64,000 nt of DNA from Sporosarcina aquimarina (GTDB lineage Bacteria; Bacillota; Bacilli; Bacillales_A; Planococcaceae). Positions within the stretch are counted from its first letter, which is position 1. Each line of letters starts with the position of its first letter. The position numbers were made by a program, and so were the translations under genes. Of the stretch, positions 1 through 7,784 are shown piece after piece. The stretch covers positions 310,001-374,000 of the forward strand of contig NZ_JAMBOM010000002.1 of assembly GCF_023715615.1 (NCBI RefSeq), given 5' to 3'. Under the pieces are notes generated by a model. The model searched no databases and was not told where the DNA came from. It saw only the letters and a list, made by a program, of their open reading frames with translations.

Positions 1-495
1 ATCTTCGAGATAATCCTTTACGGTAACAAAGTCTTGATGATCTTTTTCTCTTGTGTTTTTCGCTTTATATAAAAGTACAATTTCCGGATTTAAGTATGGA
101 ATGCCTCTTTTTGTTACACTCCAAACGGAATTGATTGGACAGGAAATTCTAGTATCCCTACGGAATTTCCAATCACCGTCTTTCGTTTCATTTAGAAGAA
201 TCTCTATGGTGTCTTCAGTCAAAATATTTGAAGCGTGTATTTCGTGAATCGGTAATTCTAAAAACTCATTTTTCCAGGAATGAAGCTCACCTTTAATAAC
301 CTTTTTGAACTCCCATCCTTCGAGATAATCCTTTAAATAAATTTGATCCTTTCGGAATACGGCAATCTCTAAATCTTGATGTTCCCTTGTTTCTTTACCA
401 ACAAAAAGGTCAATTGCCCATCCACCAGCAAAAAACCAAGTTCTAGCAAATTCAGCCATTAACAAATTAACACTTTGACATTGCTCAATTGACAT
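1..495 (-). CDS. Nucleotidyltransferase (AadB/LinA-like), 3' end beyond window
   Basis: An uninterrupted reading frame of 165 codons begins with ATG at 495 and runs off the window edge, so only the N-terminal part is present. The N-terminal region reads GGWAIDLFVGKETREHQDLE (about residues 24-43), the Gly-Gly-Trp plus D-x-(E) pattern of small nucleotidyltransferases of the aminoglycoside ANT(2'')/lincosamide Lnu type, which transfer AMP to a small-molecule hydroxyl. The later ELPIHEIHAS and YLNPEIVLLYKAKN blocks also fit that family. The substrate cannot be told from sequence and many chromosomal homologues have no known resistance role. The first acidic position is D/E-poor compared with a strict D-x-D (here D-L-E). 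It sits in an accessory segment with other single-gene enzymes. Family call is fairly sure, drug resistance is not. Confidence 0.75.
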   Translation of the reverse strand, partial: MSIEQCQSVNLLMAEFARTWFFAGGWAIDLFVGKETREHQDLEIAVFRKDQIYLKDYLEGWEFKKVIKGELHSWKNEFLELPIHEIHASNILTEDTIEILLNETKDGDWKFRRDTRISCPINSVWSVTKRGIPYLNPEIVLLYKAKNTREKDHQDFVTVKDYLED

Positions 496-541
496 ATAAA
501 TCCCCCAAAAAGGACAGCTACTTTTTCAACTAATTTCATTT

Positions 542-784
542 TTAATCATTGAATAATTCATTGATGTAATTGTATCGACCAAGCACTTTAAAACTTTTAT
601 TCGTTTCATCAAATTCGAGTAAAAATACTTCTCCATGCATTCCTAAGTTTATGTTATTATCAACAATTGCTATTCTATTTTCCGAAATTTGAACAACTGT
701 TTCACCATGATAATCACTTAAATATAATGAGGATGGAAAGTCAGATTGAAAAGACGGCGTCGGTTTCAGAGCAATTATTACCAA
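542..784 (-). pseudogene. Small hypothetical ORF, probably a 3' gene remnant
   Basis: An 80-codon frame opens with TTG at 784, three codons after an in-frame TAA and without a convincing ribosome binding site. The product (about residues 10-75) has alternating beta-strand-like hydrophobic stretches, VVQISENRIAIVDN and GEVFLLEFDETNKSFKVLGRY, and looks like the C-terminal end of a larger protein rather than a full domain. I do not recognise the family. It lies between two single-gene enzymes in an accessory region. It could also be a genuine small gene; the absence of a start signal argues against that. Confidence 0.3.
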
Positions 785-875
785 GCAGACTTAAGTACTA
801 ATTTTTTTAAGAACAACTCCAGACGTCAAAAACAGTACTTTATGTAGTATTTGTTAGCACCTACTAATTTCTTGC

Positions 876-1337
876 CTAATCCAAACTTTTTAGAAGCTTC
901 ACATATTCACCATACTTGTCTTCCCCAATAAATAGTACGTCAGTAAATCCCTTTTTTTCATATAGATGTCGTGCATGTAAATTGTCCGTATCAACACCAA
1001 GCGCTATTTCCGAATAACCAAGCTGCTGGGCATAGTCCAATAAATAATCAAGGATAATTCCGCCTATTCCACGATTTCGATATTCTTCTTTGACGATCAT
1101 ACGAGATAGGTAAATCCGCTTACCTGGAATGGTATAATCTGGATCATTGTTCTTGAAAACCAGCGAACCTTCACCTATAAAATCATTATTTTCAGAATAA
1201 ATGAAGGTGACTCTGTTTCCACTTATTAGTTCGTCATAGAATGTCTTCGCCATCTTTGGTTGCTTGTCCATATCCCAAATATTATTGCACTTAATATAGT
1301 CTTCGTGATTTAACTTTTTTATATTATACGAAGTCAT
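876..1337 (-). CDS. GNAT family N-acetyltransferase
   Basis: This 153-residue protein is a single-domain GNAT acetyltransferase, which moves an acetyl group from acetyl-CoA to an amine. The acetyl-CoA binding motif A is visible as YRNRGIGG (residues 86-93, pattern R-x-x-G-x-G), preceded by the beta4 strand IYLSRMIV. Motif B follows as DNLHARHLYEKKGF (118-131), the usual N-x-x-A-x-x-L-Y-x-K-x-G-F end. The ATG is preceded by GAGGA with a seven-base spacer. It stands alone between unrelated genes, so the acceptor substrate is unknown; it could act on a peptide N-terminus, a small amine or an antibiotic. Confidence 0.9.
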   Translation of the reverse strand: MTSYNIKKLNHEDYIKCNNIWDMDKQPKMAKTFYDELISGNRVTFIYSENNDFIGEGSLVFKNNDPDYTIPGKRIYLSRMIVKEEYRNRGIGGIILDYLLDYAQQLGYSEIALGVDTDNLHARHLYEKKGFTDVLFIGEDKYGEYVKLLKSLD

Positions 1338-1493
1338 AGTCTATTCCTCACTTAGTTAAATTGTTTAAAAGTATTACATTACACCAGTAAGATTTTTCTC
1401 AATCGTTTCATTTACTATCACCACAAAATTTAGGCAAGTACACAAATCAAGCGCAATTCCTAGTATTAGAATCAAACCCTTAAGTTAATAGGT

Positions 1494-1670
1494 TTATTCT
1501 TTTTTGTTCCTTTGAACAAGGGCGATCATAGCTACAGTTAAAAATAGTGCTCCTACTATCTTCATAATTGTATTCCCTTGTTCTCCTAAACTATTAAAAG
1601 TGATGGAGAGCATAAATCCACCTATTGCTGTTAAAGAAATTATTAATAATTTCTCCAAAATAATAATCAT
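1494..1670 (-). CDS. Small two-helix membrane protein (paralogue of 34160-34345)
   Basis: A 58-codon frame encodes a short hydrophobic protein with two likely membrane segments (about residues 8-25 and 37-53) joined by the loop FNSLGEQGNT. The same loop (SLGEQGN) and flanking helices occur in the 61-residue protein at 34160-34345, so the two are paralogues. ATG at 1670 touches the AGGAG ribosome binding site directly, so translation may instead begin at the TTG at 1658, giving 54 residues ending in QRNKKE. Function is unknown; the basic C-terminus should stay in the cytoplasm. The conservation of loop and topology between two loci argues that it is a real gene despite its size. Confidence 0.6.
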   Translation of the reverse strand: MIIILEKLLIISLTAIGGFMLSITFNSLGEQGNTIMKIVGALFLTVAMIALVQRNKKE

Positions 1671-1741
1671 CTCCTACCCCTTTCATTGGCAGAACAATTA
1701 AAGCTTCCAATTCAGCAAAAATCCGCTGTTTCAAATGACTA

Positions 1742-2167
1742 TCATCTTTTTCTAAGTAAATAAGGTACGGAAGATTTACTTTCTATTAATCCCTTTGAAT
1801 CAGTTATATGTATGTAATCCTCTGCTTTCTGAGAATCCATCCAAGTAATTTCTTCTATTTCTTCTGGCATGGAAATAGTCATCTCTCCACCGATTATTTT
1901 CCCTCTAAAAGTAAAGAAAATAGCATGATGTCCTCTATCTTCAAAAAATGCTTCACTTATAGAAAAAATACCATCTAGCTCAACATCTAATCCAGTCTCT
2001 TCCTTTGCTTCACGAATTGCAGCTTCTTCAAGTGTTTCCCCTCGCTCTACTGCTCCTCCAGGAAGTGTATAATACGAGGAATTTTCTCCTTTATTTTTAA
2101 CCATCAATATATTCTCTCTCTGTTCATCGAAGATAAGTACATACGTGACATCTACTCGTTTCATCAT
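1742..2167 (-). CDS. Nudix hydrolase
   Basis: A 141-residue single-domain Nudix protein. The Nudix box G-x5-E-x7-R-E-x-x-E-E-x-G is complete at residues 38-60 (GAVERGETLEEAAIREAKEE followed by TGL), giving the Mg2+-binding helix that hydrolyses nucleoside diphosphates linked to another moiety. The preceding strand YYTLPGG is typical. ATG at 2167 is chosen because GAGGG lies five bases upstream; a GTG at 2179 would lie inside that site. The substrate cannot be deduced; small Nudix proteins of this kind include MutT/YtkD-like sanitising enzymes and ADP-ribose pyrophosphatases. No partner genes are adjacent. Confidence 0.9.
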   Translation of the reverse strand: MMKRVDVTYVLIFDEQRENILMVKNKGENSSYYTLPGGAVERGETLEEAAIREAKEETGLDVELDGIFSISEAFFEDRGHHAIFFTFRGKIIGGEMTISMPEEIEEITWMDSQKAEDYIHITDSKGLIESKSSVPYLLRKR

Positions 2168-2270
2168 TCGAACCCTCACATTTCAGTATGACTAATTTTC
2201 CCCATTAATAATTCTTCTTGTTAATACAAAAAAAACCGATCGTTGATTCTGTAAGAAATTATTGTTCTAC

Positions 2271-3401
2271 CTAATATGAACGTACTGGCGAAATCAGATG
2301 AAGATACAAAGAATTGTCTACAGGCTCAATTAAGATGGGTCTCATCGGACCGCCAAAACTTACTCTAATCTCTTCTGCTTTTATTACTTTTAAGGCGTCC
2401 ATCAAAAAACTTCCATCAAGTGAAATACTTAAGTTAGTCTCACCCTTGATTGTATTAATAGTTTGAGTTTCCTCTATTTTCCCTATTTGTGATGCATTTG
2501 AGGAAATTCTTATTGTTGAACCATCCTGAATTTCTAAAAATATGTTGTTATTTTTCCATTCACTTGCAAAAAGGCACGCTCTATCGATCCCCTTTAATAG
2601 CTGATTTGTGTTTAAAGTAATGCTAGTCTTCGAATTATTTGGTAATAGCGCAGAGATGTTAGGATAGTTCCCTTCAATTAGCCTCGAAAAAAGGGATATT
2701 GAATTTAATTTAAATACCATATAGCTGTCTATTACTAGTAGTTTTACTACACCAGCTTCATTATTTATCAACCTGATAAGTTCAATTAAACTCGTAGCTG
2801 GGACAGTGAATGAACCTTCTAGATCTGATACTAATGCAATCTTCCTTAATGCTAGTCGTTGGGAATTTGTTGCAACACACGTTAGTTGACTTTCTTTGAA
2901 AGTCAGGTTGATACCAGTCAAGACAGGTCTCGACTCACTATTCGAGACTGCAAATACAATTTGTTTTATTATCTCAATCAGCTCAACGTTCGAGATTTCA
3001 GTAGATTTTACTTCATCAATTTCAGGGAATTTCGGGTACTCCTCAGCATTTAATCCGGGTAGGGTGGTTAAGATTCCATTGGATTGAATGGTAACTAATC
3101 TTTCTTCGTTCACCTTTATATGTATTTTATCGGGTAATTTTTTTACAATCCCATTTAAATATTTGGCTGAAATAACAATGCTACCTACTTTACGAACTTC
3201 CAATACTTGTACTCCATCTACTGATAAAGGAATTACTTTTTCAATAACAAGATCAGAATTGCTTCCTACAAGTAGTAAGCAATCATCATAAGCAGTTATC
3301 TTAATACCCGTCAAAATAGGGAAAGGTGTTTTTAAAGACACCGCTTTGTTAACATCTGAGATTGCTTTGTTCAGGCATTCTTTGTCTATTAAAAATTCCA
3401 T
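2271..3401 (-). CDS. DNA polymerase III subunit beta (sliding clamp), extra copy
   Basis: The 376-residue product matches the length of bacterial beta clamps (378 in Bacillus subtilis) and begins MEFLIDKECLNKAISDVNKA, as expected for domain 1. It has three repeats of the clamp fold, for example FPILTGIKI (about 30-38) and SRPVLTGINLTF (about 157-168), and ends HLISPVRSY, close to the PVRTY end of Firmicute clamps. A clamp forms a dimeric ring tethering polymerases to DNA. ATG at 3401 has GGTGG eight bases upstream. It is not next to dnaA or recF, so it is unlikely to be the housekeeping dnaN; its neighbours are accessory genes. It may be a second clamp, as some Bacillus species carry, or horizontally acquired. 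The frame is intact. Confidence 0.88.
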   Translation of the reverse strand: MEFLIDKECLNKAISDVNKAVSLKTPFPILTGIKITAYDDCLLLVGSNSDLVIEKVIPLSVDGVQVLEVRKVGSIVISAKYLNGIVKKLPDKIHIKVNEERLVTIQSNGILTTLPGLNAEEYPKFPEIDEVKSTEISNVELIEIIKQIVFAVSNSESRPVLTGINLTFKESQLTCVATNSQRLALRKIALVSDLEGSFTVPATSLIELIRLINNEAGVVKLLVIDSYMVFKLNSISLFSRLIEGNYPNISALLPNNSKTSITLNTNQLLKGIDRACLFASEWKNNNIFLEIQDGSTIRISSNASQIGKIEETQTINTIKGETNLSISLDGSFLMDALKVIKAEEIRVSFGGPMRPILIEPVDNSLYLHLISPVRSY

Positions 3402-3541
3402 AAGAAAATCCACCCCATTTTATCGCTAGTGAAAATAATTTAATAAATCCCAAGGAATGTTACATATTTAACAATACAACCAGTTTGAAGATCAATCCTA
3501 ATTCATTAACTGAACACGATTGAGGTATTTCAATTTACTTG

Positions 3542-3838
3542 CTATCCTCCAAATCCTAATAAAGCCATCAGCAACAGTGGTATAGCTAAACTAATCATAA
3601 AGAGAATTATTACTGAAAATCCTAGATACTTAAGCTTTCCCTTCTCTTTTCTCTTGATTGCCTGAACACCTAATATAATTCCCCCTAACATAAGTACAAT
3701 TCCAGATAGTAAAAACATTCCAATAACAACCTTTTCTAAAAAAGTTAGATTTTCAGATATAAGATAGCTCACCCTAAATACAATTACACCTACAATACTT
3801 AAAACAAGTGACCATTTACTGTTCTTTTGTGAAGCCAA
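3542..3838 (-). CDS. Hypothetical membrane protein, about 3 helices
   Basis: A 98-residue hydrophobic protein of unknown family. Helices are likely at about residues 8-24, 32-54 and 67-92 (the last made of FSVIILFMISLAIPLLLMALL). A basic loop KRKEKGKLK between helices 2 and 3 should face the cytoplasm. TTG at 3838 is the best start because AGAGG lies eight bases upstream; the GTG nine bases earlier overlaps that site. It follows the metalloprotease gene 3879-4856 on the same strand after about 40 bases and could share its transcript. No function is proposed. Confidence 0.55.
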   Translation of the reverse strand: MASQKNSKWSLVLSIVGVIVFRVSYLISENLTFLEKVVIGMFLLSGIVLMLGGIILGVQAIKRKEKGKLKYLGFSVIILFMISLAIPLLLMALLGFGG

Positions 3839-3878
3839 TATTTTCACCTCTCATAGCCGTAAACTATTAATAAAACAT

Positions 3879-4856
3879 CTACCTATAGTTTGCTATGTAA
3901 TTCGTTTCTTCAAATATTTCCTTGGGATCTTTAACGGTCCATTCTTCAACTGTCATATCCGGATGCAACTCTAAGTAAGATCTGATCATTTTGTATCCTT
4001 CGCTGTATCCATATGAATTCGGGATACCATTAGAGCCGCCTATTTTCATTTCTAAAATCTTCTCGCTGTCTGTACTTTCAAGATACGGTTCAATCTTACT
4101 CCAATGCTCTTTGTTAAAACTTTCATTTAATACGATATACATATTATTTAAATTAGGATACACGAGAGTCTCGAACATCACAGCCTCCCCTTCCAATGTT
4201 AAATGATCTAATCCTGTCAGCAAGTGGTTTTCCTTCAAATTTTTTTCGAACCAGACACTATGATGATACTCATGTGACATACTAGATTTAAAGTAATTAT
4301 GAAACCTGTTGTAGTAGACGATGATTTTTCCTGACCCAATTGTCGCCATATCGGAAGGGAAGTTTTCATTTTCAGGAAATATACATACAGTTGTTTCCTT
4401 ATCTGTTGGGAGGACATCTGAGGATTTAACAAGCGATTCCTCAAATACTTCATTTAATTGATCTGTATTCATTTTTTCAATTTGATTCTTTACCCGTTCA
4501 AATTCGCTTCTTTTAGTTATCATTCCAGTTAGACTTATAAAATTCGGAAACTCTGCATCTTCATAACAGGCTTCATGCACTGGCGTGATAATTTCCTGTT
4601 GAAATAACTTGGAAAGCGTTTCGTCTGGCTGATTTTTCACAGCTGCAAAATAATTTTCATATAACAAGTAAGCATGAATAATATTGAATTCTTGCCCCGT
4701 TTTAGGATTTTTAAAAGTATAAGATATATTTTGTTGTTCATTTTCCAAATTTACCTCTTCGTGAGATTGCTCGATTTGCTTACAGGCCGATAAAGTAAAA
4801 ATAAGAAGTATACAAATTAAAATAGAATATTTCCTTGCACTATTTATTGGATTCAT
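3879..4856 (-). CDS. Lipoprotein with DUF2268-type Zn-metalloprotease domain
   Basis: The 325-residue protein starts with a signal peptide and lipobox LSAC (Cys25), so it should be a lipoprotein facing the cell wall. A zinc-protease motif HEYHH (195-199, H-E-x-x-H) is followed 22 residues later by LEGEAVMFE (221-229), the glutamate-bearing second motif expected in DUF2268/YjaZ-like predicted proteases. Upstream, VCIFPENE and GSGKIIVYYNRF are also typical of that family. Target proteins are unknown. The gene is flanked by small membrane protein genes in an accessory stretch. I am confident of the metalloprotease fold, less so of the exact family; no protease of this family near it gives a functional hint. 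Confidence 0.75.
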   Translation of the reverse strand: MNPINSARKYSILICILLIFTLSACKQIEQSHEEVNLENEQQNISYTFKNPKTGQEFNIIHAYLLYENYFAAVKNQPDETLSKLFQQEIITPVHEACYEDAEFPNFISLTGMITKRSEFERVKNQIEKMNTDQLNEVFEESLVKSSDVLPTDKETTVCIFPENENFPSDMATIGSGKIIVYYNRFHNYFKSSMSHEYHHSVWFEKNLKENHLLTGLDHLTLEGEAVMFETLVYPNLNNMYIVLNESFNKEHWSKIEPYLESTDSEKILEMKIGGSNGIPNSYGYSEGYKMIRSYLELHPDMTVEEWTVKDPKEIFEETNYIANYR

Positions 4857-5107
4857 CCCCTTAAAAGAATTGACCGTATTTTACAAAAATATATTATCCA
4901 AGATTGCAATTGCAGCACACAATGTTCAACTTGACTTGCAGCCTTTGCGTGCATGATGATTGAGCCTAGAAACAAGTACTATACAGGTCTAACTTTGCCT
5001 ACTGAGGCTATAATTCCATATACAGTTGCAACGCCAAGTTGCTTGCATGCTATGTACTTTCAATTTGCACTATACATAAATGTTTTTTCGATTAAGCATA
5101 CAGACAA

Positions 5108-5431
5108 TTAAATAAAATAATCATAGTAATAATAAATAGTCAAAAACAAACTTATTATCATAAACAAGATTAATCCTATAATGATTGGTAAAAAACGAAA
5201 TTGAAACAGTTTTACTCCTCCTATGTCCACGCCCGTCATTCCTTTTACGTTTGCATGATATAAATTCTGCTCATGATTCGAAAAAAATAAATAAAGCCAA
5301 GGGACTGCAAATATCAATAACCCTCCCAAGAAAATCGTCTCCATAAAATCCCACCCAATGAATATAGAAACAGCCCATAACAATATCGTTTCTATTAACA
5401 TGGTTAGGATGACAATTAATATTTTTTTCAA
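5108..5431 (-). CDS. Hypothetical membrane protein
   Basis: A 107-residue protein with about four hydrophobic segments (roughly residues 3-22, 28-50, 83-101, with a shorter one between) and a polar middle containing HANVKGMTGVDIGG. It starts with TTG at 5431, seven bases after GGAGGGAA. I do not recognise the family. Two further small genes of unknown function lie upstream on the same strand. The region upstream of its neighbour 4856 (4857-5107) contains no gene I can support. Confidence 0.5.
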   Translation of the reverse strand: MKKILIVILTMLIETILLWAVSIFIGWDFMETIFLGGLLIFAVPWLYLFFSNHEQNLYHANVKGMTGVDIGGVKLFQFRFLPIIIGLILFMIISLFLTIYYYYDYFI

Positions 5432-5524
5432 TTAATTCCCTCCAGTAAAACGTTTATTTGCATTATCCATCAAAGGTATTAGAATTAGCATGGTCTTGGT
5501 CAAAACTAGAAATTTCTATGAAAA

Positions 5525-5743
5525 TTAACAAGCATGGTAAGATACATAACAATTACAGTTATATGAAAGACATAAATAACTCATCATGGTGTTTTGGACT
5601 TTATTACTCTTACCTTTTATAAAGAAGTCAATTAGAGTCAAGATAAAGCCGAAAGCCAAAATAAATATTTCCTTTCCTAAAAGTCGATTTATGCTTACAA
5701 CACTGCCTATAACCAATTTCAAAATAATAAGCGAATGATTCAA
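5525..5743 (-). CDS. Small hypothetical membrane protein, possibly decayed
   Basis: A 72-codon frame starts with TTG overlapping the TGA stop of the preceding gene (TTGA), an arrangement that permits coupled translation. Residues 5-45 are hydrophobic (two possible helices), but the C-terminal third (SYLCLSYNCNCYVSYHAC) is cysteine- and tyrosine-rich with low complexity and looks like out-of-frame reading, so the true product may have been frameshifted near residue 50. No family is recognised. Treat as a possible broken gene. Confidence 0.3.
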   Translation of the reverse strand: MNHSLIILKLVIGSVVSINRLLGKEIFILAFGFILTLIDFFIKGKSNKVQNTMMSYLCLSYNCNCYVSYHAC

Positions 5744-5997
5744 ATTTTATATGATGAAACGAATACATGATCGATAAAGATTTTACAATGAATACTAAAA
5801 AACCCGCCCAGAGTTACTTTTATACTCCTCAATTCATTATTATTAGTTCTTAATTTCCCATTTAGCGTCCCTCTAAGAGCTAAGCCTATATTTTCATCCT
5901 GCAATTCTCCATCCACATACAACTTTTCGCCAGCAAACCACCTATTTTCGACTTGTATTCGATGACCATCATATATTGCTTCAAATACTTTTTTCAT
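5740..5997 (-). CDS. Conserved hypothetical protein, 85 aa
   Basis: An 85-residue soluble protein beginning MKKVFEAIYDGHRIQVENRW and containing GEKLYVDGELQDENIGLALRGTL (about residues 24-46) and LGGFFSIHCKIFIDH. Proteins with this layout, a small all-beta domain of unknown function, are scattered in Bacillus genomes. AAGGAGGAGCGAA precedes the ATG, a strong ribosome binding site. It overlaps the next frame by three bases. No enzymatic motif is visible. I consider the gene real and its role unknown. Confidence 0.65.
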   Translation of the reverse strand: MKKVFEAIYDGHRIQVENRWFAGEKLYVDGELQDENIGLALRGTLNGKLRTNNNELRSIKVTLGGFFSIHCKIFIDHVFVSSYKI

Positions 5998-6104
5998 TTC
6001 GCTCCTCCTTATTTAAACAGCTATAATCCTATTCATTAATAAGCTCAGAACCTTTCTTTTGATGAAGTATGTAACTATTCTTCAAAGAAAATCAATGCCT
6101 GTTT

Positions 6105-6245
6105 TTATACGCATCTGGCAATAGCTGTAGCTGCATCTTTATGTTTAATCAAAATATTATTCTTCTCATCTATCTGGTATTTAACTTCTTCTCTTTCAAG
6201 ACAATTAAACAAAGAAGCTCTGTTTTCCTTTCTTTGATGACCTTC
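6105..6245 (-). pseudogene. Short C-terminal gene remnant
   Basis: On the minus strand a 46-codon open stretch ends at TAA 6105 and reads ENRASLFNCLEREEVKYQID followed by EKNNILIKHKDAATAIARCV. It has no start codon or ribosome site but has protein-like amphipathic character, unlike the surrounding bases. It looks like the leftover end of a small gene. The rest of 5998-6310 holds nothing I can support. Confidence 0.25.
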
Positions 6246-6310
6246 TTATACTGCATTATTTATGAACTATCTTAGCTGCAACCAGGAATCCTAGGTGAAA
6301 ATGGGCATCC

Positions 6311-6718
6311 TCACCGCCTTCTAAAATCATATTTGTCTTTCCGTACATCTAACGCATGCCCATTGATAACTACTGTATGATTACCCTTCCAAGCGATTTC
6401 CGCATTCTCTTCACGCGAGTCCCAGTAGATATTTTTGGTCTTGTTCTTTTTTCCATTAAACACCAATTCCCCGCGAACTGAATACGGCGTAGTGGCTCCC
6501 CCGTTAGTCACATATGCTTTTAGCGTATACTCTCCATTAGGCGATCTCTCTTCAGTAAGAAACTCTCCTTCTGGCAAACGTTTCATATCAAAGAAAGCCC
6601 AATAGACTCCGTAGCCTACCAATGCAACGACTAACAAACTAATTACTCCCAAGAATTTAACAATAATCTTAATAACTCGCTTCCGCTCTGAAACCTCATT
6701 GGCCTTTTTATAGCCCAA
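6311..6718 (-). CDS. DUF5412-family membrane-anchored protein
   Basis: A 135-residue protein with a basic N-terminus, one membrane helix (about residues 18-40, IIVKFLGVISLLVVALVGYG) and an extracytoplasmic domain. The segments SPNGEYTLKAYVTNGGATTP, SVRGELVFN and KNIYWDSREENAEIAWKGNH, then VVINGHALDV, match the DUF5412 pattern as I know it. Function is unknown. It starts with TTG at 6718 ten bases after GGGGG. It is monocistronic, separated from the SDR gene by about 260 bases that include a terminator on the same strand. Confidence 0.65.
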   Translation of the reverse strand: MGYKKANEVSERKRVIKIIVKFLGVISLLVVALVGYGVYWAFFDMKRLPEGEFLTEERSPNGEYTLKAYVTNGGATTPYSVRGELVFNGKKNKTKNIYWDSREENAEIAWKGNHTVVINGHALDVRKDKYDFRRR

Positions 6719-6921
6719 GATTATTGGACCCCCTTATTCTCAAAACATCCGCTATGAAAATTCACAGATCTCTTACTTTATTTTAAATTTCCACCTTGCA
6801 ATTAAGTTTTCTCGCACCTGATTCAAGAACTGACTACAGAAATTTCAGAAATTCTCACTTTTATCCAACTATACCATATCACCAACAAATCCCAAATCAT
6901 TTTTCCCCATTATTGTCGAAC

Positions 6922-6948
6922 AAAAAAAAGCATTGCTTTTCGCAATGC
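6922..6948 (-). terminator. Rho-independent terminator of the SDR gene
   Basis: Stem GCATTGC/GCAATGC with a five-base loop, followed on the minus strand by eight T. It lies 30 bases after the stop of the SDR gene. Confidence 0.85.
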
Positions 6949-6980
6949 TCTTTCCATGTCATTCACGTTCATACGATCCC

Positions 6981-7697
6981 TCAACTAAGGCGCGAAATCA
7001 CTTCAGTTGACGTCAGATCCTCTTTCTCTATCCACTCAATTAGTAACTGTGCAGTCGCCTCTGCACTTCTTAACTTTCCATCTTCTTTATAATTGATGAA
7101 CTGCTCAAGCATTGGAAATCCATCTACATCGCTCGATCGAATCGTCTCTTGCATACCAGTATCGATAATTCCAGGTGCTATCGAAACAATCCCTACCGGA
7201 TATTCAACACGCTGCTGTTCTAACCGGATGACTTCTGAAAACCGATCAAGTCCTGCTTTCGTCGTACAGTAGATTCCCCATCCTTCATACGCATTACGGC
7301 CAGCACCTGAAGAGATATTAATGATTTGTTTTTTCGCCTTAGAATGACTCAACACACCAATGAATTCATTGGACAACTCAATTGGAGCTGTCAAATTCAA
7401 TTCAATAGCTTGTTGAAGAGCATTTGTTGACAATTCTCCTACCTTCCCTACTGGTTCCACTGTGCCTGCGTTATTAATAAGTGTAAAAGATTCAGCAGTT
7501 GCAAGATAAGGAGTCAACAACCGCTCCATCAGTCCTTGCCTAACTTCTCGACTCGTTAAATCGACTTCTACAAAGTTTTCATAGCCCTTTGGATTGCTAC
7601 GTGCAATTCCAAATACTAGTGAATCTGTTTTCCTGATTTGTTCGTATAATTCTTCACCGATTCCTTTTGAAGCCCCTGTTACGATATAAACATCCAC
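6981..7697 (-). CDS. SDR-family NAD(P)-dependent oxidoreductase (YueD/benzil-reductase-like)
   Basis: A classical short-chain dehydrogenase/reductase of 238 residues. The nucleotide-binding motif TGASKGIG is at residues 7-14, the structural NNAG at 75-78, the catalytic Ser in NISSG near 130 and the Tyr-x-x-x-Lys pair in YCTTK at 143-147. Length and the IELNLTAPIELSNEF segment resemble YueD (benzil reductase) and sepiapterin-reductase-like members. Substrate is uncertain. GTG at 7697 is preferred because AGGAG lies eight bases upstream; an earlier GTG at 7706 would overlap that site. It is a single-gene unit with its own terminator. Confidence 0.85.
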   Translation of the reverse strand: MDVYIVTGASKGIGEELYEQIRKTDSLVFGIARSNPKGYENFVEVDLTSREVRQGLMERLLTPYLATAESFTLINNAGTVEPVGKVGELSTNALQQAIELNLTAPIELSNEFIGVLSHSKAKKQIINISSGAGRNAYEGWGIYCTTKAGLDRFSEVIRLEQQRVEYPVGIVSIAPGIIDTGMQETIRSSDVDGFPMLEQFINYKEDGKLRSAEATAQLLIEWIEKEDLTSTEVISRLS

Positions 7698-7740
7698 AAC
7701 TATCACTCCTTTATGATTAGTAGTGTACCATTTAGGGAAT

Positions 7741-7772
7741 AAAAAAGACCAACCGATTAATCGGTTGGCCTT
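7741..7772 (-). terminator. Terminator of the LysM-3D gene
   Basis: A perfect palindrome CCAACCGATT/AATCGGTTGG (7749-7768) is followed on the minus strand by a run of six T, 13 bases after the stop of the gene at 7785. Confidence 0.9.
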
Positions 7773-7784
7773 ATTCTCATAAGA

